Counted from the stretch's first letter, positions 9,019 to 17,807 are shown. The stretch: DNA of 38,441 nucleotides from Kiritimatiellia bacterium (GCA_024405395.1 JAKSOW010000016.1:1-38441), one strand, 5' to 3'. The notes: generated from the letters alone by a model not told the origin. A program made the numbers and translations.

Positions 9019-11268
9019 ATGATTCGATTTATGTCCCATTTGTCTCGGGGAGGATTTCTCTTCTTGGTGATTACGCTGTTTGGCAACAGCGCCTGCGGCG
9101 TGTCGTTGGGACTTGGGATTCGTGAGAGAATTGATCAGGCATTGGCGCATGACGGCACGACCTCGGATTGGTCTGGTGTGGCATTGACGCCGTCATTGAT
9201 AAGGTTCTCCTGTCGGCAGATAGGAGAGCCTCGGCCCGATAATGTCCTAAGGAAGATTCGTGATTTTCGCAGCAAGTGTACGGCCTACTGGCCGCGTCCA
9301 ATCGGCATTTCCCGGCATGAGAAAAAGGGACGTTACGGCGTGTGGAATGCTGCGGATGTTGAGCATCAGGTTTGGTTGCGCACAGAGCAGCCCATGAAGG
9401 AAGGCGAGACGCGGGCATTTTCATTGCCGGATGGGAAGAGGGTCGATTTCACTTACCATGCGGCTGCGCCGACGCCCATCATCAAGAGCGACCAGCTGGG
9501 GGACGGTGCCACGGCGGAGGCGAAATATGCCTATGTGGGGGAGTGGGCTGGTACGGGAGGTGAGGCAGACCTGAAGGTAGGGGCTTTCGCCTTGATTGAT
9601 GAGCGCACGGGCGAGGCTGTTTGTAGGGGAATGGCCAAGCGACGGATGGCGGATACATTGGCGGAGGGTGTGACACCTTGGACGGGCGAGACGCCATGGG
9701 AACTGGATTTCTCCAAGGTTTCGACTCCTGGCCAGTATTACCTGGAGGTCGAGGGCGTAGGTCGAAGCGATTCATTCCCCATTAGCCGAATGTCGCTCGA
9801 GCACGCTTTGGGGGTGCATTTGGAGGGCATGCGGCGGCAGCGGTGCGGTATGGGGTGCCATCAATATGCTTTCCGTGGCAACTTCCCGGCTGATGATCAT
9901 TATGGTACTTTAGGCGCCGCATGTGATTATGGTTTCTTCGATGGCCAGGGTAAGCGGGCCAGAGATGTTGTTCACTTTGGGGTCATCAGGTCAAACGCCG
10001 ACACGTGTCGGAACAATGAGAGTGTCAGGGTGGAAGGGGGCTGGCACGATGCGGCCGATTATGATCGGCGCCCATACCATCTTCAGGCAGTTGGCGATTT
10101 TGCGGCGGTAGCTTTGCTGAGGCCGGCTTGCACGAACCTATTGGAAGAAGCCTTCTGGGGACTACGGCATTTGCTGGCCGTGCAGGAGGCGAATGGCGGC
10201 GTGGGAACCTGGATTGAGACGCTTGGACATCCCGGCCCAGGTGAGGGACCAAATTCCGAGCGCAAGGACCATGATTATTTTATCTCCCGGCCAACCCGTA
10301 ACTCAACATTGGAGTACGCGGCCTATGCGGCAATGACCGCCCTGGCCGTACGTGAGCAACTGGTACGTGATGAGGAGGTGCGTGCAATATGGTCGGCACG
10401 TTATATCCTGTTGACCAATTCGGCTGTGCGGGCATGGAATTTTGCCATAGACAAGAAAAGTGGTGTCTCGTGGACGGTGAATTATGGCGAGAAGGTTCTG
10501 GTCTATCGTCCTGACAATGAACTCCGAGCCGATATGCTGGCCAAAGCCGGGGTGGATCTTTCGCTGCTGACGGGCGATGATGCCTTTCTTGAGCCCGTTC
10601 AGCAGAATCTGAAGCGGGTGGCCCAAGCCATCCGCCTCGGCTCGAATTGGAAAGCAAGCCCACTGATCTTCATAGAATTTGATCATTTTGAGCGTATGTT
10701 GGATGGTTTTCTGCGTGTTCCGTGCAAGGACTATGTGCGCAAAGTGACTTCAGAGGCAGATGCCATCGTTGATCAGCTCAATTCAGCCTGGCCTTATCGC
10801 GCGCCCTGGCATGCGCCCCAGAGTTGGCATGCGCGGAAGATGGGATGGGGCTTTAATCTCCCCTTGACGCGTGCTCGCGTTCTGATTGCCGCCCACGCCA
10901 TGACTTGGCAGGACAAATACATTCAGGCCGCCTACCTGGCCAATGATTTTCACAACGGGGCCAATCCTGAAGGTGAGACCTATACGAGCGGATTGGGCAT
11001 CCGTTCAACCGAGCGTTACCTAAATCTTGAGGGGTGTTATCCTCCAGGCATCACGCCCTTTCGGCTTAGCTATTTTGTGGAACCGAAATGCGTGGCCTGG
11101 GCGTTGCCGGACGGATTGGATAAGTTGTGGCCCATTTGGCGACGCTATGCCAATGTCGAAATCGGTGCAATTCGCAGCGCGGAGTTCTCCGTGTGGGAGA
11201 CGATTGCACCAGCGGCGGCTGTGACGGGATATTTGGTTGACTATGCGCGCAGGGAGCAGACTCGGTAA
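9019..11268 (+). CDS. GH9-like secreted glycoside hydrolase
   Basis: I choose ATG 9019 because GGGAGA lies about 8 bases upstream; GTG 9001 overlaps the SDR stop and is an alternative. 749 residues. The N-terminal FLFLVITLFGNSACG is a signal peptide, possibly a lipoprotein signal with a weak lipobox at SAC. An N-terminal Ig-like region (~residues 100-240) precedes an alpha/alpha-barrel-type domain. GGWHDAADYDRR (W342-H343-D344, D347) matches the catalytic Asp motif of GH9 cellulases, and SAEFSVWET (E722) sits where the general acid Glu is expected. Overall divergence from classical GH9 is large. It may trim or degrade the polymer in the periplasm or at the surface. Confidence 0.78.
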   Translation: MIRFMSHLSRGGFLFLVITLFGNSACGVSLGLGIRERIDQALAHDGTTSDWSGVALTPSLIRFSCRQIGEPRPDNVLRKIRDFRSKCTAYWPRPIGISRHEKKGRYGVWNAADVEHQVWLRTEQPMKEGETRAFSLPDGKRVDFTYHAAAPTPIIKSDQLGDGATAEAKYAYVGEWAGTGGEADLKVGAFALIDERTGEAVCRGMAKRRMADTLAEGVTPWTGETPWELDFSKVSTPGQYYLEVEGVGRSDSFPISRMSLEHALGVHLEGMRRQRCGMGCHQYAFRGNFPADDHYGTLGAACDYGFFDGQGKRARDVVHFGVIRSNADTCRNNESVRVEGGWHDAADYDRRPYHLQAVGDFAAVALLRPACTNLLEEAFWGLRHLLAVQEANGGVGTWIETLGHPGPGEGPNSERKDHDYFISRPTRNSTLEYAAYAAMTALAVREQLVRDEEVRAIWSARYILLTNSAVRAWNFAIDKKSGVSWTVNYGEKVLVYRPDNELRADMLAKAGVDLSLLTGDDAFLEPVQQNLKRVAQAIRLGSNWKASPLIFIEFDHFERMLDGFLRVPCKDYVRKVTSEADAIVDQLNSAWPYRAPWHAPQSWHARKMGWGFNLPLTRARVLIAAHAMTWQDKYIQAAYLANDFHNGANPEGETYTSGLGIRSTERYLNLEGCYPPGITPFRLSYFVEPKCVAWALPDGLDKLWPIWRRYANVEIGAIRSAEFSVWETIAPAAAVTGYLVDYARREQTR

Positions 11269-11297
11269 ATGAATGTCATCTGCAAGGGCTGATTATA

Positions 11298-11306
11298 TGG
11301 TATAAT
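11298..11306 (+). promoter_or_regulatory. Candidate extended -10 promoter
   Basis: TGGTATAAT is a perfect extended -10 (TGn-TATAAT) in the 78-base gap before the gene at 11347. No good -35 hexamer is seen 16-18 bases upstream, and none of the dyad operator found at other promoters of this window is present. Transcription would begin near 11313, giving a leader of about 34 bases. It would split the polysaccharide cluster into two transcription units. Confidence 0.45.
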
Positions 11307-11346
11307 ACCCAATCGCAAGTGGCAAAAGAAAGGATGACACAATACG

Positions 11347-12006
11347 ATGATGGCAATGGCGATGATGCTGGCAGCGGCCACGATGACTGTGGGGCTACAG
11401 AAGGCGGCGACGCTGATGACGGGACAGCAGAAGTTGACTTCCTCCCAACGCGTGTCGATGCTGGCCAATATGTCGCCTGAGGAGAAAAAAGCCTGTCTTG
11501 TGGAGCATGAACGGGTTGGCAAGGCGCTTGCCGAAGAATTTGGCTTTGGGATGGGAAAGGATTTCGAGTCCTACAAATTCTTGGGGGCACAGACGAATGC
11601 CAACCTGGTACTGCCCAAGCCCGCGTTGGGTTTTGCTGAATTCCTGCCAATTGTCACGGAGGAGAAGTTGTGCGGACTCTATTTGAAGCAGATTGTGCCA
11701 GGGGATGAGAAGGGCCGTTTCTCGCGTGAGCTTTTCGAGATGGCCCGCGAGACGTCGCGAACAAACCTGGCCGAACGACTGATTTTGCGGATCGATGAAT
11801 TGGGGCTCTCGACGAACAACGTTCCCCACGCATGGCGCATTTCGTATGAGCAGTGGCGCGAAACGCTGGTCCTGCGCATTTGCGATGAGGAGTTGAGCCT
11901 TGCTCTGCTCGTTGCAGCAGAGGAGAAGGACAAAGCCGACGCGGCGGCGAAGAAGGCGGCGGCGCAGCATGTTGTTCGGGAAGAAACCGGGACTAGTGCA
12001 AAATAA
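11347..12006 (+). CDS. Hypothetical protein with N-terminal hydrophobic segment
   Basis: 219 residues; I do not recognise the family. The N-terminus is a short hydrophobic Met/Ala-rich stretch (AMAMMLAAATMTVGL) that may be a signal sequence or membrane anchor. The middle is mixed alpha-helical by composition, with two or three Cys (C55, C119, C179). The C-terminal ~30 residues are a charged Ala/Lys/Glu helix (EEKDKADAAAKKAAAQ). It overlaps the next gene by one base (TAATG) and lies between a GH9-like hydrolase and a phosphoesterase, so a periplasmic or membrane accessory role is possible. That is only context. Confidence 0.65.
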   Translation: MMAMAMMLAAATMTVGLQKAATLMTGQQKLTSSQRVSMLANMSPEEKKACLVEHERVGKALAEEFGFGMGKDFESYKFLGAQTNANLVLPKPALGFAEFLPIVTEEKLCGLYLKQIVPGDEKGRFSRELFEMARETSRTNLAERLILRIDELGLSTNNVPHAWRISYEQWRETLVLRICDEELSLALLVAAEEKDKADAAAKKAAAQHVVREETGTSAK

Positions 12007-13166
12007 TGGATGCCGGAAGAATAGACATATTTGTCTTCGTCGATGCGCTGGGGTGGGACGTTGTCGAGCCAACGGACTTCCTCTCGGATGTACTGCCGTA
12101 TCGGCGGTCCATGCGGATGCAATTTGGTTATTCGTGTTCGGCGATTCCGACGATCCTGTCGGGTAAACGTCCGGATGAACATGGGCATTTGGGGTTGTTC
12201 AGTTTTGCGCCGACGAGGTCGCCTTTCCGGACTGTGGGGCGCGTGCTGCGCTGTTTGCGGCCGGCGTCGTTTTGGAATCGTGGCCGTGTGCGGGGCTGGC
12301 TGTCGAAGGCCGTCAAGAGATGGTTGGGCTTCACCGGTTATTTCCAGCTCTATCAGGTGGCGAGTGAGAAGCTGCACTATTTTGACTATTGCGAAAAGCG
12401 GGATTTGTTTGTGCCCGGTGGTATGGAGGGGGTACGGAATCTGGCCGATGAACTGAATGCCGCAGGATGTAGCTGGCACATCAGTGACTGGCACTGTTCG
12501 GACGAGGAGAACCTCTCGCGTGGCGTGAAGGAAATCGAGAAGGGTACGCGTTTCATCTTCCTCTACGCCAGTTCGTTTGATTCCCTGCGGCACAATCATC
12601 CCGCTGGCGTAGCCGATCCGGATGTTCGGGCGAAACTGGACTGGTATCGCACGCGCCTGGAGCGTCTTGCCGCGGCAGCGCGCGCAAGTGGGCGCCCCTG
12701 GTCGCTGACCGTCTTTTCCGACCATGGCATGACGCCGCTCACCAAGACGCTAGATCTCAGGTCTGCCATTGAGGCTACTGGGCTGACTTTCGGGGTTGAT
12801 TATGGTGCCTGTTATGATTCCACGCTGTTGCGTGTTCATTATCTGAAGCCAGAGATTCAGGAAAGGATCCAACAAGCCCTTGTGCCTTTTACAGGGGATG
12901 GGCATTGGCTTTCTGAGGACGAAGAGCGGCAACACGGCATCTGGCGTGCGGACAGGGCGTTTGGGGACGCCATTTTCCTGGTCAACCCGGGTATTCAGAT
13001 TGTGCCAAGCGATATGGGCCTGAAACCGTTGGGCGGGATGCACGGATTTGATCCGGAAGAATTGCATTCACAGGCCGCTATCCTCTCGACAGAACCCATC
13101 CCCGAATGGATGACGGGCGTCTATGATTATTTTAAACTGATGAAGGAAACACTAAACAAGGAGTAG
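12006..13166 (+). CDS. Alkaline-phosphatase-superfamily phosphodiesterase/sulfatase-like protein
   Basis: 386 residues without a signal peptide. Motifs in order: IFVFVDALGWD (metal-binding D13), SAIPTILSGKRPDEHGHLG with T49 as the likely nucleophile, then FSDHGMTP (D239, H240) and GGMHGFDPEELHSQA with two more metal-ligand His. This is the arrangement of the nucleotide pyrophosphatase/phosphodiesterase branch. Within a polysaccharide cluster it could cleave or transfer a phospho-substituent such as phosphoglycerol or phosphoethanolamine, but the cytoplasmic prediction argues against acting on the exported polymer. The substrate is not predictable. Confidence 0.8.
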   Translation: MDAGRIDIFVFVDALGWDVVEPTDFLSDVLPYRRSMRMQFGYSCSAIPTILSGKRPDEHGHLGLFSFAPTRSPFRTVGRVLRCLRPASFWNRGRVRGWLSKAVKRWLGFTGYFQLYQVASEKLHYFDYCEKRDLFVPGGMEGVRNLADELNAAGCSWHISDWHCSDEENLSRGVKEIEKGTRFIFLYASSFDSLRHNHPAGVADPDVRAKLDWYRTRLERLAAAARASGRPWSLTVFSDHGMTPLTKTLDLRSAIEATGLTFGVDYGACYDSTLLRVHYLKPEIQERIQQALVPFTGDGHWLSEDEERQHGIWRADRAFGDAIFLVNPGIQIVPSDMGLKPLGGMHGFDPEELHSQAAILSTEPIPEWMTGVYDYFKLMKETLNKE

Positions 13167-13171
13167 TACCC

Positions 13172-13504
13172 ATGGAAATCGCCATTGAAGAAAAGGGCAA
13201 TCTTGTAAAGGCCACCATCTCGGGACGTCTTGTCGCCTCTTGCTCAGAGGAACTGAAGTCGACTATTGGCGCGAAGATCGAGGGATGCCCCAATCTCCTC
13301 TGTGATCTCTCCCAGATGTCGCACATCGATTCGTCGGGCCTGGGTGCGCTTGTCCATTTGCTGCAGAAGTGCAAGGCCGGCGGCGGCATCTGCCGGTTGG
13401 CGTGTCTGCAGCCTCATCCGCGGATCGTCTTTGACATCACGAAGGTCTTCCGCGTGTTTGAGATATTCGATACGGTCGAGCAGGCCGAGAAGGCGTTTAG
13501 TTGA
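13172..13504 (+). CDS. STAS-domain anti-sigma factor antagonist
   Basis: 110 residues, one STAS domain of the SpoIIAA/RsbV type. LLCDLSQMSHIDSSGLGALVHLLQKC carries the D-S-S-G phosphorylation site (Ser54/Ser55). In this family the unphosphorylated form binds an anti-sigma kinase and frees a sigma factor, while a PP2C phosphatase reactivates the phosphorylated form. A SpoIIE-type phosphatase with a HATPase domain lies about 6 kb downstream (19272) and is the obvious candidate partner. AAGGAG overlapping the upstream stop serves as its ribosome binding site. Its stop overlaps the next glycosyltransferase start (TTGA), so it is embedded in the polysaccharide operon. Confidence 0.92.
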   Translation: MEIAIEEKGNLVKATISGRLVASCSEELKSTIGAKIEGCPNLLCDLSQMSHIDSSGLGALVHLLQKCKAGGGICRLACLQPHPRIVFDITKVFRVFEIFDTVEQAEKAFS

Positions 13505-14706
13505 GAATTGCCCACATCGTCAGGCGCTACTCGCGCGCGGAGTGGGGCGGTACGGAGACGGTCGTCTGGCACACTGTCGAAGAGCAATTGGCGCGTGGCC
13601 ATGAACCGCGCATCTTCGCCACATGCGCACTGCAGCCTGAAGTGCCCCAGCAGGAGCAGAGCGATGCGCAGCTGTCGACATATCCCTATTTCTACCCTTA
13701 TTGGCCAATGCCAGCGGCGGATCGGCTGGCGCTGGACAAGAAGGGTGGGAGTCCCTACGCCCCTGCGCTCTTCCGGGCCGTCCGGGATTTCCACCCCGAT
13801 TTGATTCACATTCACGCCGGCGGACGGTTGGCCGCTGCTGCCGTAAGACTGGCCGAGCGGATCGGTGTCCCAACCGTGATGTCGCTCCATGGCGGGGCGG
13901 CTGTTGTCCCGCAGCGCGAACTGGAGGAGATGCTGCGTCCCCTCAAGGGCAAGTTTCCCTATGGCGGAATTCTGGATCGTCTCAGTGGCCTGCATTTCGA
14001 TCCGCTTAGGCGCGTTGACGCCATTGTGTGCATCTCGCGCGCGGAGGAGCGCCGCCTCAATGAGATCTATCCGGGCCGGAAGATCCGCTATGTGCCCAAT
14101 GGAGTGGCCGCTGCGCCAGCGGTTGAGCCGCTCGATGCTTCGGCCGCGCCCACGATTCTCTGCGTGTCGCGCATTGATTACCAGAAGAACCAATTGGCGC
14201 TTGTGGAGGCGCTCGCGAAGTTGCCGCCGCCTACCCGCCTGGTGCTGGTGGGCCCTGTCACGGCCTCCTGGTATTGCGACCGCATACTGACGCGCGTCAG
14301 GGAATTGGGCTTGCAGGACCGCTTCTCGCTTGTGCGTGGCCTGCCGCCCGGCAGCCGGGAGCTGGAGTCCGCCTTTGCGCAGGCCAGCGTTTTTGCCTTG
14401 CCGAGCGTCCATGAGCCTTTTGGCATCGTGGCCCTGGAGGCCATGCAGCGTGGTTTGCCGCTGGTCTCCTCCAACGTGGGGGGCTTGCCGGATTTTGTCG
14501 TTGACGGCGAGAACGGACTCCTGTTCGATCCGGCGGATGTGGATGCGCTGGCGCGGGCGCTTGGCCGTGTGCTAAATGACGCATCCCTTGCGCTGCGTTT
14601 GCGTGCCGCAGGTCGTGTGACGGCCGAACGGTTCGCCTGGCCACGCGTGATCGACGATCTGGACGGCGTCTATGCCGAAGTGATGGCGGTGGGGAAGGTA
14701 GCATGA
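13501..14706 (+). CDS. GT4 family glycosyltransferase
   Basis: 401 residues. The start is TTG 13501, overlapping the STAS stop as TTGA, and gives RIAHIVRRYSRAEWGGTETVV, the usual first strand and glycine loop of a GT-B fold enzyme. ILCVSRIDYQKNQLALVEAL opens the C-terminal Rossmann domain, and VHEPFGIVALEAM (H304, E305, E313) is the E-x7-E donor-site motif of family 4. DFVVDGENGLLFDPADVDAL is also family-typical. A retaining sugar transferase in polysaccharide assembly. Coupling to a STAS regulator is unusual. The donor is unknown. Confidence 0.9.
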   Translation: MRIAHIVRRYSRAEWGGTETVVWHTVEEQLARGHEPRIFATCALQPEVPQQEQSDAQLSTYPYFYPYWPMPAADRLALDKKGGSPYAPALFRAVRDFHPDLIHIHAGGRLAAAAVRLAERIGVPTVMSLHGGAAVVPQRELEEMLRPLKGKFPYGGILDRLSGLHFDPLRRVDAIVCISRAEERRLNEIYPGRKIRYVPNGVAAAPAVEPLDASAAPTILCVSRIDYQKNQLALVEALAKLPPPTRLVLVGPVTASWYCDRILTRVRELGLQDRFSLVRGLPPGSRELESAFAQASVFALPSVHEPFGIVALEAMQRGLPLVSSNVGGLPDFVVDGENGLLFDPADVDALARALGRVLNDASLALRLRAAGRVTAERFAWPRVIDDLDGVYAEVMAVGKVA

Positions 14707-15593
14707 AATTCTCGGTCGTCATACCCGTGTATAATGGAGAGCCGCATTTGGAGAAGGCCGTGCGCAATCTCCAGGCACAGTCTTTCCCGTACTGGGAGGC
14801 CGTGATCGTCGATGATGGCTCGACGGATGCCACGCCCGCGCTGGCCGATCGCCTGGCGGCGGAGGATGCGCGGCTGCACGTCATCCATCAGCCGAATGGC
14901 GGCGTTTCCGTGGCCCGCAATCGTGGTCTCGCCGCGGCAAAGGGCGATTGGATTGTATGGTTGGATGCAGATGATTCCTATGTCGATGGTGCCTTGCGGC
15001 GCCTCGCGATCCTGGTGGACGCCCATTCGGATTGCGACGCCCTGGTGATGCCCAATGTCGCCGATCTGTCGCAGGGGGCGACGGCGGCGCAGGAGATGAC
15101 GCAGGCACAGGTGCTTACGGGCCCCGAAGCCTTTTCCTGGCTCTACGTGAATCCGGCCACATGCGGCATGTTCTGGACGTGTTGGCGCTTTGTGCATCGT
15201 CGCACGGCGGCATTGCCGCAGTTCCGCCCGGGCGTGATCCACGAAGATGTGGATGTACTGCCGCGTTATGTGCGAGGCCTGGACAAGGTGGCACTGGCGG
15301 ATGAACGGCTCTATCGCTACACCGAGGCGCGGGAAGGTGCGGCAACTCAGCTTGTCACGCCGCGTCGCGTGCGTGATGCCCTGGATGTGACGGCCAATAA
15401 CTTTGGCCAGGGTTTTGACGGGATGCTGGCCTACAATCTGTGGGGGTTCTACAAAGCTGCGAAGGCGTTCCCCGAGCCTGAGCGGGGTGAGATTCTTGCG
15501 GAGTTCCGGCGTCATCGGGAATGGTTGGCGGCTGTTGCGTTGCCGCGGCGGACGGCCTGGCTGAAGAGACTGTATGCGCGATTCTTCGTCTAG
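14703..15593 (+). CDS. GT2 family glycosyltransferase
   Basis: 296 residues. MKFSVVIPVYNGEPHLEKAVRNLQAQSFPYWEAVIVDDGSTD is a textbook family 2 N-terminus. SVARNRGLAAAKGDWIVWLDADDSY holds the D-x-D at D88/D90. VIHEDVDVLPRYV near residue 180 matches the conserved E-D motif that places the catalytic base. The start overlaps the GT4 stop as ATGA, and the 3' end overlaps the next acyltransferase by 20 bases. Predicted to act on lipid-linked oligosaccharide in the cytoplasm. Confidence 0.92.
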   Translation: MKFSVVIPVYNGEPHLEKAVRNLQAQSFPYWEAVIVDDGSTDATPALADRLAAEDARLHVIHQPNGGVSVARNRGLAAAKGDWIVWLDADDSYVDGALRRLAILVDAHSDCDALVMPNVADLSQGATAAQEMTQAQVLTGPEAFSWLYVNPATCGMFWTCWRFVHRRTAALPQFRPGVIHEDVDVLPRYVRGLDKVALADERLYRYTEAREGAATQLVTPRRVRDALDVTANNFGQGFDGMLAYNLWGFYKAAKAFPEPERGEILAEFRRHREWLAAVALPRRTAWLKRLYARFFV

Positions 15594-16677
15594 GAATGCG
15601 GGGCTGGATCTCGCGCGCAATCTGGCCATCTTTCTGGTGATTGTGCAGCATGTCGCCTTTCTGGGTGGACTGGGCAATGAGGGCATGGGCCTGTTGCACA
15701 GATTGCAGGCGCGCTTCCTGGAGGCGCTCTCGCAAAGCTGCGTCGACATCTTTGGGATCTTGTCGGGCTATCTGGGGGTACGGGCAACAGGATGGAATTG
15801 GCGGCGTTTCTGCGGATTGTGGCTGCAGGTGTGGACAACGGGCCTTCTGGTACTGGGCTTCTGCGCTTTGGTGGGAGGCGTGTGGCCGGCAGCATTCTCC
15901 AATGCGCTGCCGTGTGCGGATGACTGGTTGACTGCCGCCTGTCCTCTGATGCGCAACGAATACTGGTATTTCACGGGCTATTTCTGTGTCTTTCTGCTGG
16001 CCCCCGCGATCAACCGTTTCCTTTTCGCGCCAGGTCGCGCACATCTCGGTTTTGTGGCGGCGGGCGTTCTGTTTGCCTTGGTGTGTGGCACGACGGTCTT
16101 TCCGGGCGGTACGGGCTGGCTGCCGTTGGCCAAGGGGTATTCCGCTACCTGGCTGGTGTGCCTCTACATTTTCGGGGCGGCGTTGCGTCAGGGCGAAGGC
16201 CATCTGCCGAAGATCCGTCCTGGTCTGCTCTTTGGCGTGGCGGCGGGCGGCGTGTTGCTGACGGTGGGACAGCGTGTGCTCATGGCCAGTTTCCCCGCGA
16301 TCAAGGAACTCTTTGCCGACGAGTGGACCTTGAGCGCCTATACGTCGCCTACCGTGGTTCTGACGGCCGCCGCGCTTTTGCTGGGCTGCGCGCACCTCAA
16401 CCCCAAGAATCCCGACGCGTGCGTGTGGTCGGTCAATGCGGTGCTGGCGCCAGGGGCCTTTGGCGTCTACCTTCTGCATGTGCAGCCCTTTTTCTTTGAT
16501 CATGGTTTCAAAGGTACGTTTGCATTCCTGGATCGTGTTCCGGATGTGTGTTTTGGCTTGGCGGTTCTGGGTACTGCGGTTGGCTGCTGTCTTGCGTTCG
16601 AGCTCTTGGAGTGCCTGCGTCTTAAGCTGGCGGCGCTTGGCGTTTCCTGTCTTCGGCATGGGGGATCACGTTCATGA
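15574..16677 (+). CDS. Acyltransferase-3 family membrane protein
   Basis: 367 residues. The ATG at 15574 gives MRDSSSRNAGLDLARNLAIFLVIVQHVAF with the helix-1 His, followed by CVDIFGILSGYLGVRATG and YWYFTGYFCVFLLAP. AFGVYLLHVQPFFFDHG near the C-terminus matches the late family motif. About ten hydrophobic helices. It overlaps the preceding GT2 gene by 20 bases, so expression is probably coupled. It is closest in this window to the acyltransferase at 4684, suggesting duplication within the cluster. The likely role is O-acetylation of a sugar residue added by a neighbouring transferase. Confidence 0.87.
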   Translation: MRDSSSRNAGLDLARNLAIFLVIVQHVAFLGGLGNEGMGLLHRLQARFLEALSQSCVDIFGILSGYLGVRATGWNWRRFCGLWLQVWTTGLLVLGFCALVGGVWPAAFSNALPCADDWLTAACPLMRNEYWYFTGYFCVFLLAPAINRFLFAPGRAHLGFVAAGVLFALVCGTTVFPGGTGWLPLAKGYSATWLVCLYIFGAALRQGEGHLPKIRPGLLFGVAAGGVLLTVGQRVLMASFPAIKELFADEWTLSAYTSPTVVLTAAALLLGCAHLNPKNPDACVWSVNAVLAPGAFGVYLLHVQPFFFDHGFKGTFAFLDRVPDVCFGLAVLGTAVGCCLAFELLECLRLKLAALGVSCLRHGGSRS

Positions 16678-17738
16678 AAATACTGTTCACCGGCGTTTAC
16701 GGGCATCTCTATGGCGGGCTTGAACGCTTCGCCGAACGGGCGAAAGCCGCACTGGAGGGCCTGGGCCACCAGGTTGACGCGGTGGGCGATCCTCCACTGG
16801 AAGCGGGAGATTACGATTTTGTCCTCATGCAGAAGATCCCCCCGACAGTGGAGGCTCTTCGGCGGCTTAAGGATCAGTATGGCGAGCGCCTGCATTTCTA
16901 TGCGCACGATCACGAGGCCTATTGCCTACGTCGGCATTACTATGATCCTTTTCGCCGCAATTGCGCGCGCACCTACTCATGCTTCCCGTGCCGCCTGTGT
17001 GCCGCCGTGACGCGTCCGCAGTGGATTATGCGTGCGCTCACGCGCGACATGCTGGCTTTTCGTGATGAGCTCAAGACGGTGAAGGCATTTGTTCCGGCAA
17101 CCTACATCAAAGACAACCTCGTGCAGAATGGCTGGCCCGCTGAACGGGTAAGAGTGCTCTATCCGCTTTTCGTGAAGCCGGATCCGCCGCGTTCAGACTT
17201 TATGCCCGATAAGCGGTTGCGCATTCTCTTCATGGGGCAGCTCATAGCCGGGAAGGGTGTGTCGGTGCTCATTGACGCGGTGCGGCTGCTGAAGATTCCC
17301 TATTCGTTGACTGTCGTCGGACGCGGCCGCGATGAGGCGAGATTGCGCAAGGCCGCCACGCCTGACGTGAAATTCGAGGGATGGCAGGAAAATGCGCAAC
17401 GCTATTTCAGCACTGCAGATGTCTGTGTGGTGCCGTCACTTTGGAATGAGCCGTATGGAACAGTCGGTGCGGAGGCGCTCTCCCATGGTGTGCCAGTCAT
17501 CTGTTTTGATGTTGGAGGCCTCTATGATTGGCTGAAGCCAGGTCGGACGGGTCTTTTCCCAGCCACCCCCGATGGTCGCACGCGGACGGCCGAGGCCCGA
17601 ACGCCGGCTTGTCTGGCGGCTTCTCTTGAACAGATTGCGGTACCTGAGAAACTGATGAAGATGAGTGTTGGCGCGACCGAGATCGTGCGTGAGCTTTTTG
17701 ACCCAGACCGTTTTATTGCCGATTTGTTGGGCTTCTGA
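16674..17738 (+). CDS. GT4 family glycosyltransferase
   Basis: 354 residues. MKILFTGVYGHLYGGLERFAERAKAAL is the GT-B N-terminal pattern with the Gly-Gly loop. RILFMGQLIAGKGVSVLIDAVRLL opens the second Rossmann domain, and WNEPYGTVGAEAL (E259) is the E-x7-E donor motif. A Cys cluster at about residues 99-111 (CARTYSCFPCRLCAAV) is a notable insertion, seen in some family 4 members and possibly metal- or disulfide-linked. The start overlaps the acyltransferase stop (ATGA). It is the last gene of the cluster before an intrinsic terminator at 17785. Confidence 0.9.
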   Translation: MKILFTGVYGHLYGGLERFAERAKAALEGLGHQVDAVGDPPLEAGDYDFVLMQKIPPTVEALRRLKDQYGERLHFYAHDHEAYCLRRHYYDPFRRNCARTYSCFPCRLCAAVTRPQWIMRALTRDMLAFRDELKTVKAFVPATYIKDNLVQNGWPAERVRVLYPLFVKPDPPRSDFMPDKRLRILFMGQLIAGKGVSVLIDAVRLLKIPYSLTVVGRGRDEARLRKAATPDVKFEGWQENAQRYFSTADVCVVPSLWNEPYGTVGAEALSHGVPVICFDVGGLYDWLKPGRTGLFPATPDGRTRTAEARTPACLAASLEQIAVPEKLMKMSVGATEIVRELFDPDRFIADLLGF

Positions 17739-17756
17739 ACGAGACAGTCGTTGATA

Positions 17757-17776
17757 TTGTTCACTTTTCTGAACAA
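17757..17776. promoter_or_regulatory. Dyad operator, site A (exosortase operon)
   Basis: Perfect palindrome TTGTTCA-CTTTTC-TGAACAA. It is the same 7-6-7 dyad as at 25628, 26907 and 29331. Here 33 bases separate it from the -10 element at 17810, against 25 bases at three other promoters. It lies just downstream of the last polysaccharide gene and upstream of the split exosortase. Confidence 0.85.
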
Positions 17777-17784
17777 TTCGACAA

Positions 17785-17807
17785 CTGGCTGGGGGCCGGT
17801 TTTTTTT
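17785..17807 (+). terminator. Intrinsic terminator of the polysaccharide cluster
   Basis: CTGGC-TGGGG-GCCGG forms a 5-bp stem (one G-T pair) directly followed by eight T residues. It stands 47 bases after the GT4 stop, between operator A and the -10 of the next operon. The stem is short but GC-rich and the T-tract is strong. Confidence 0.6.
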
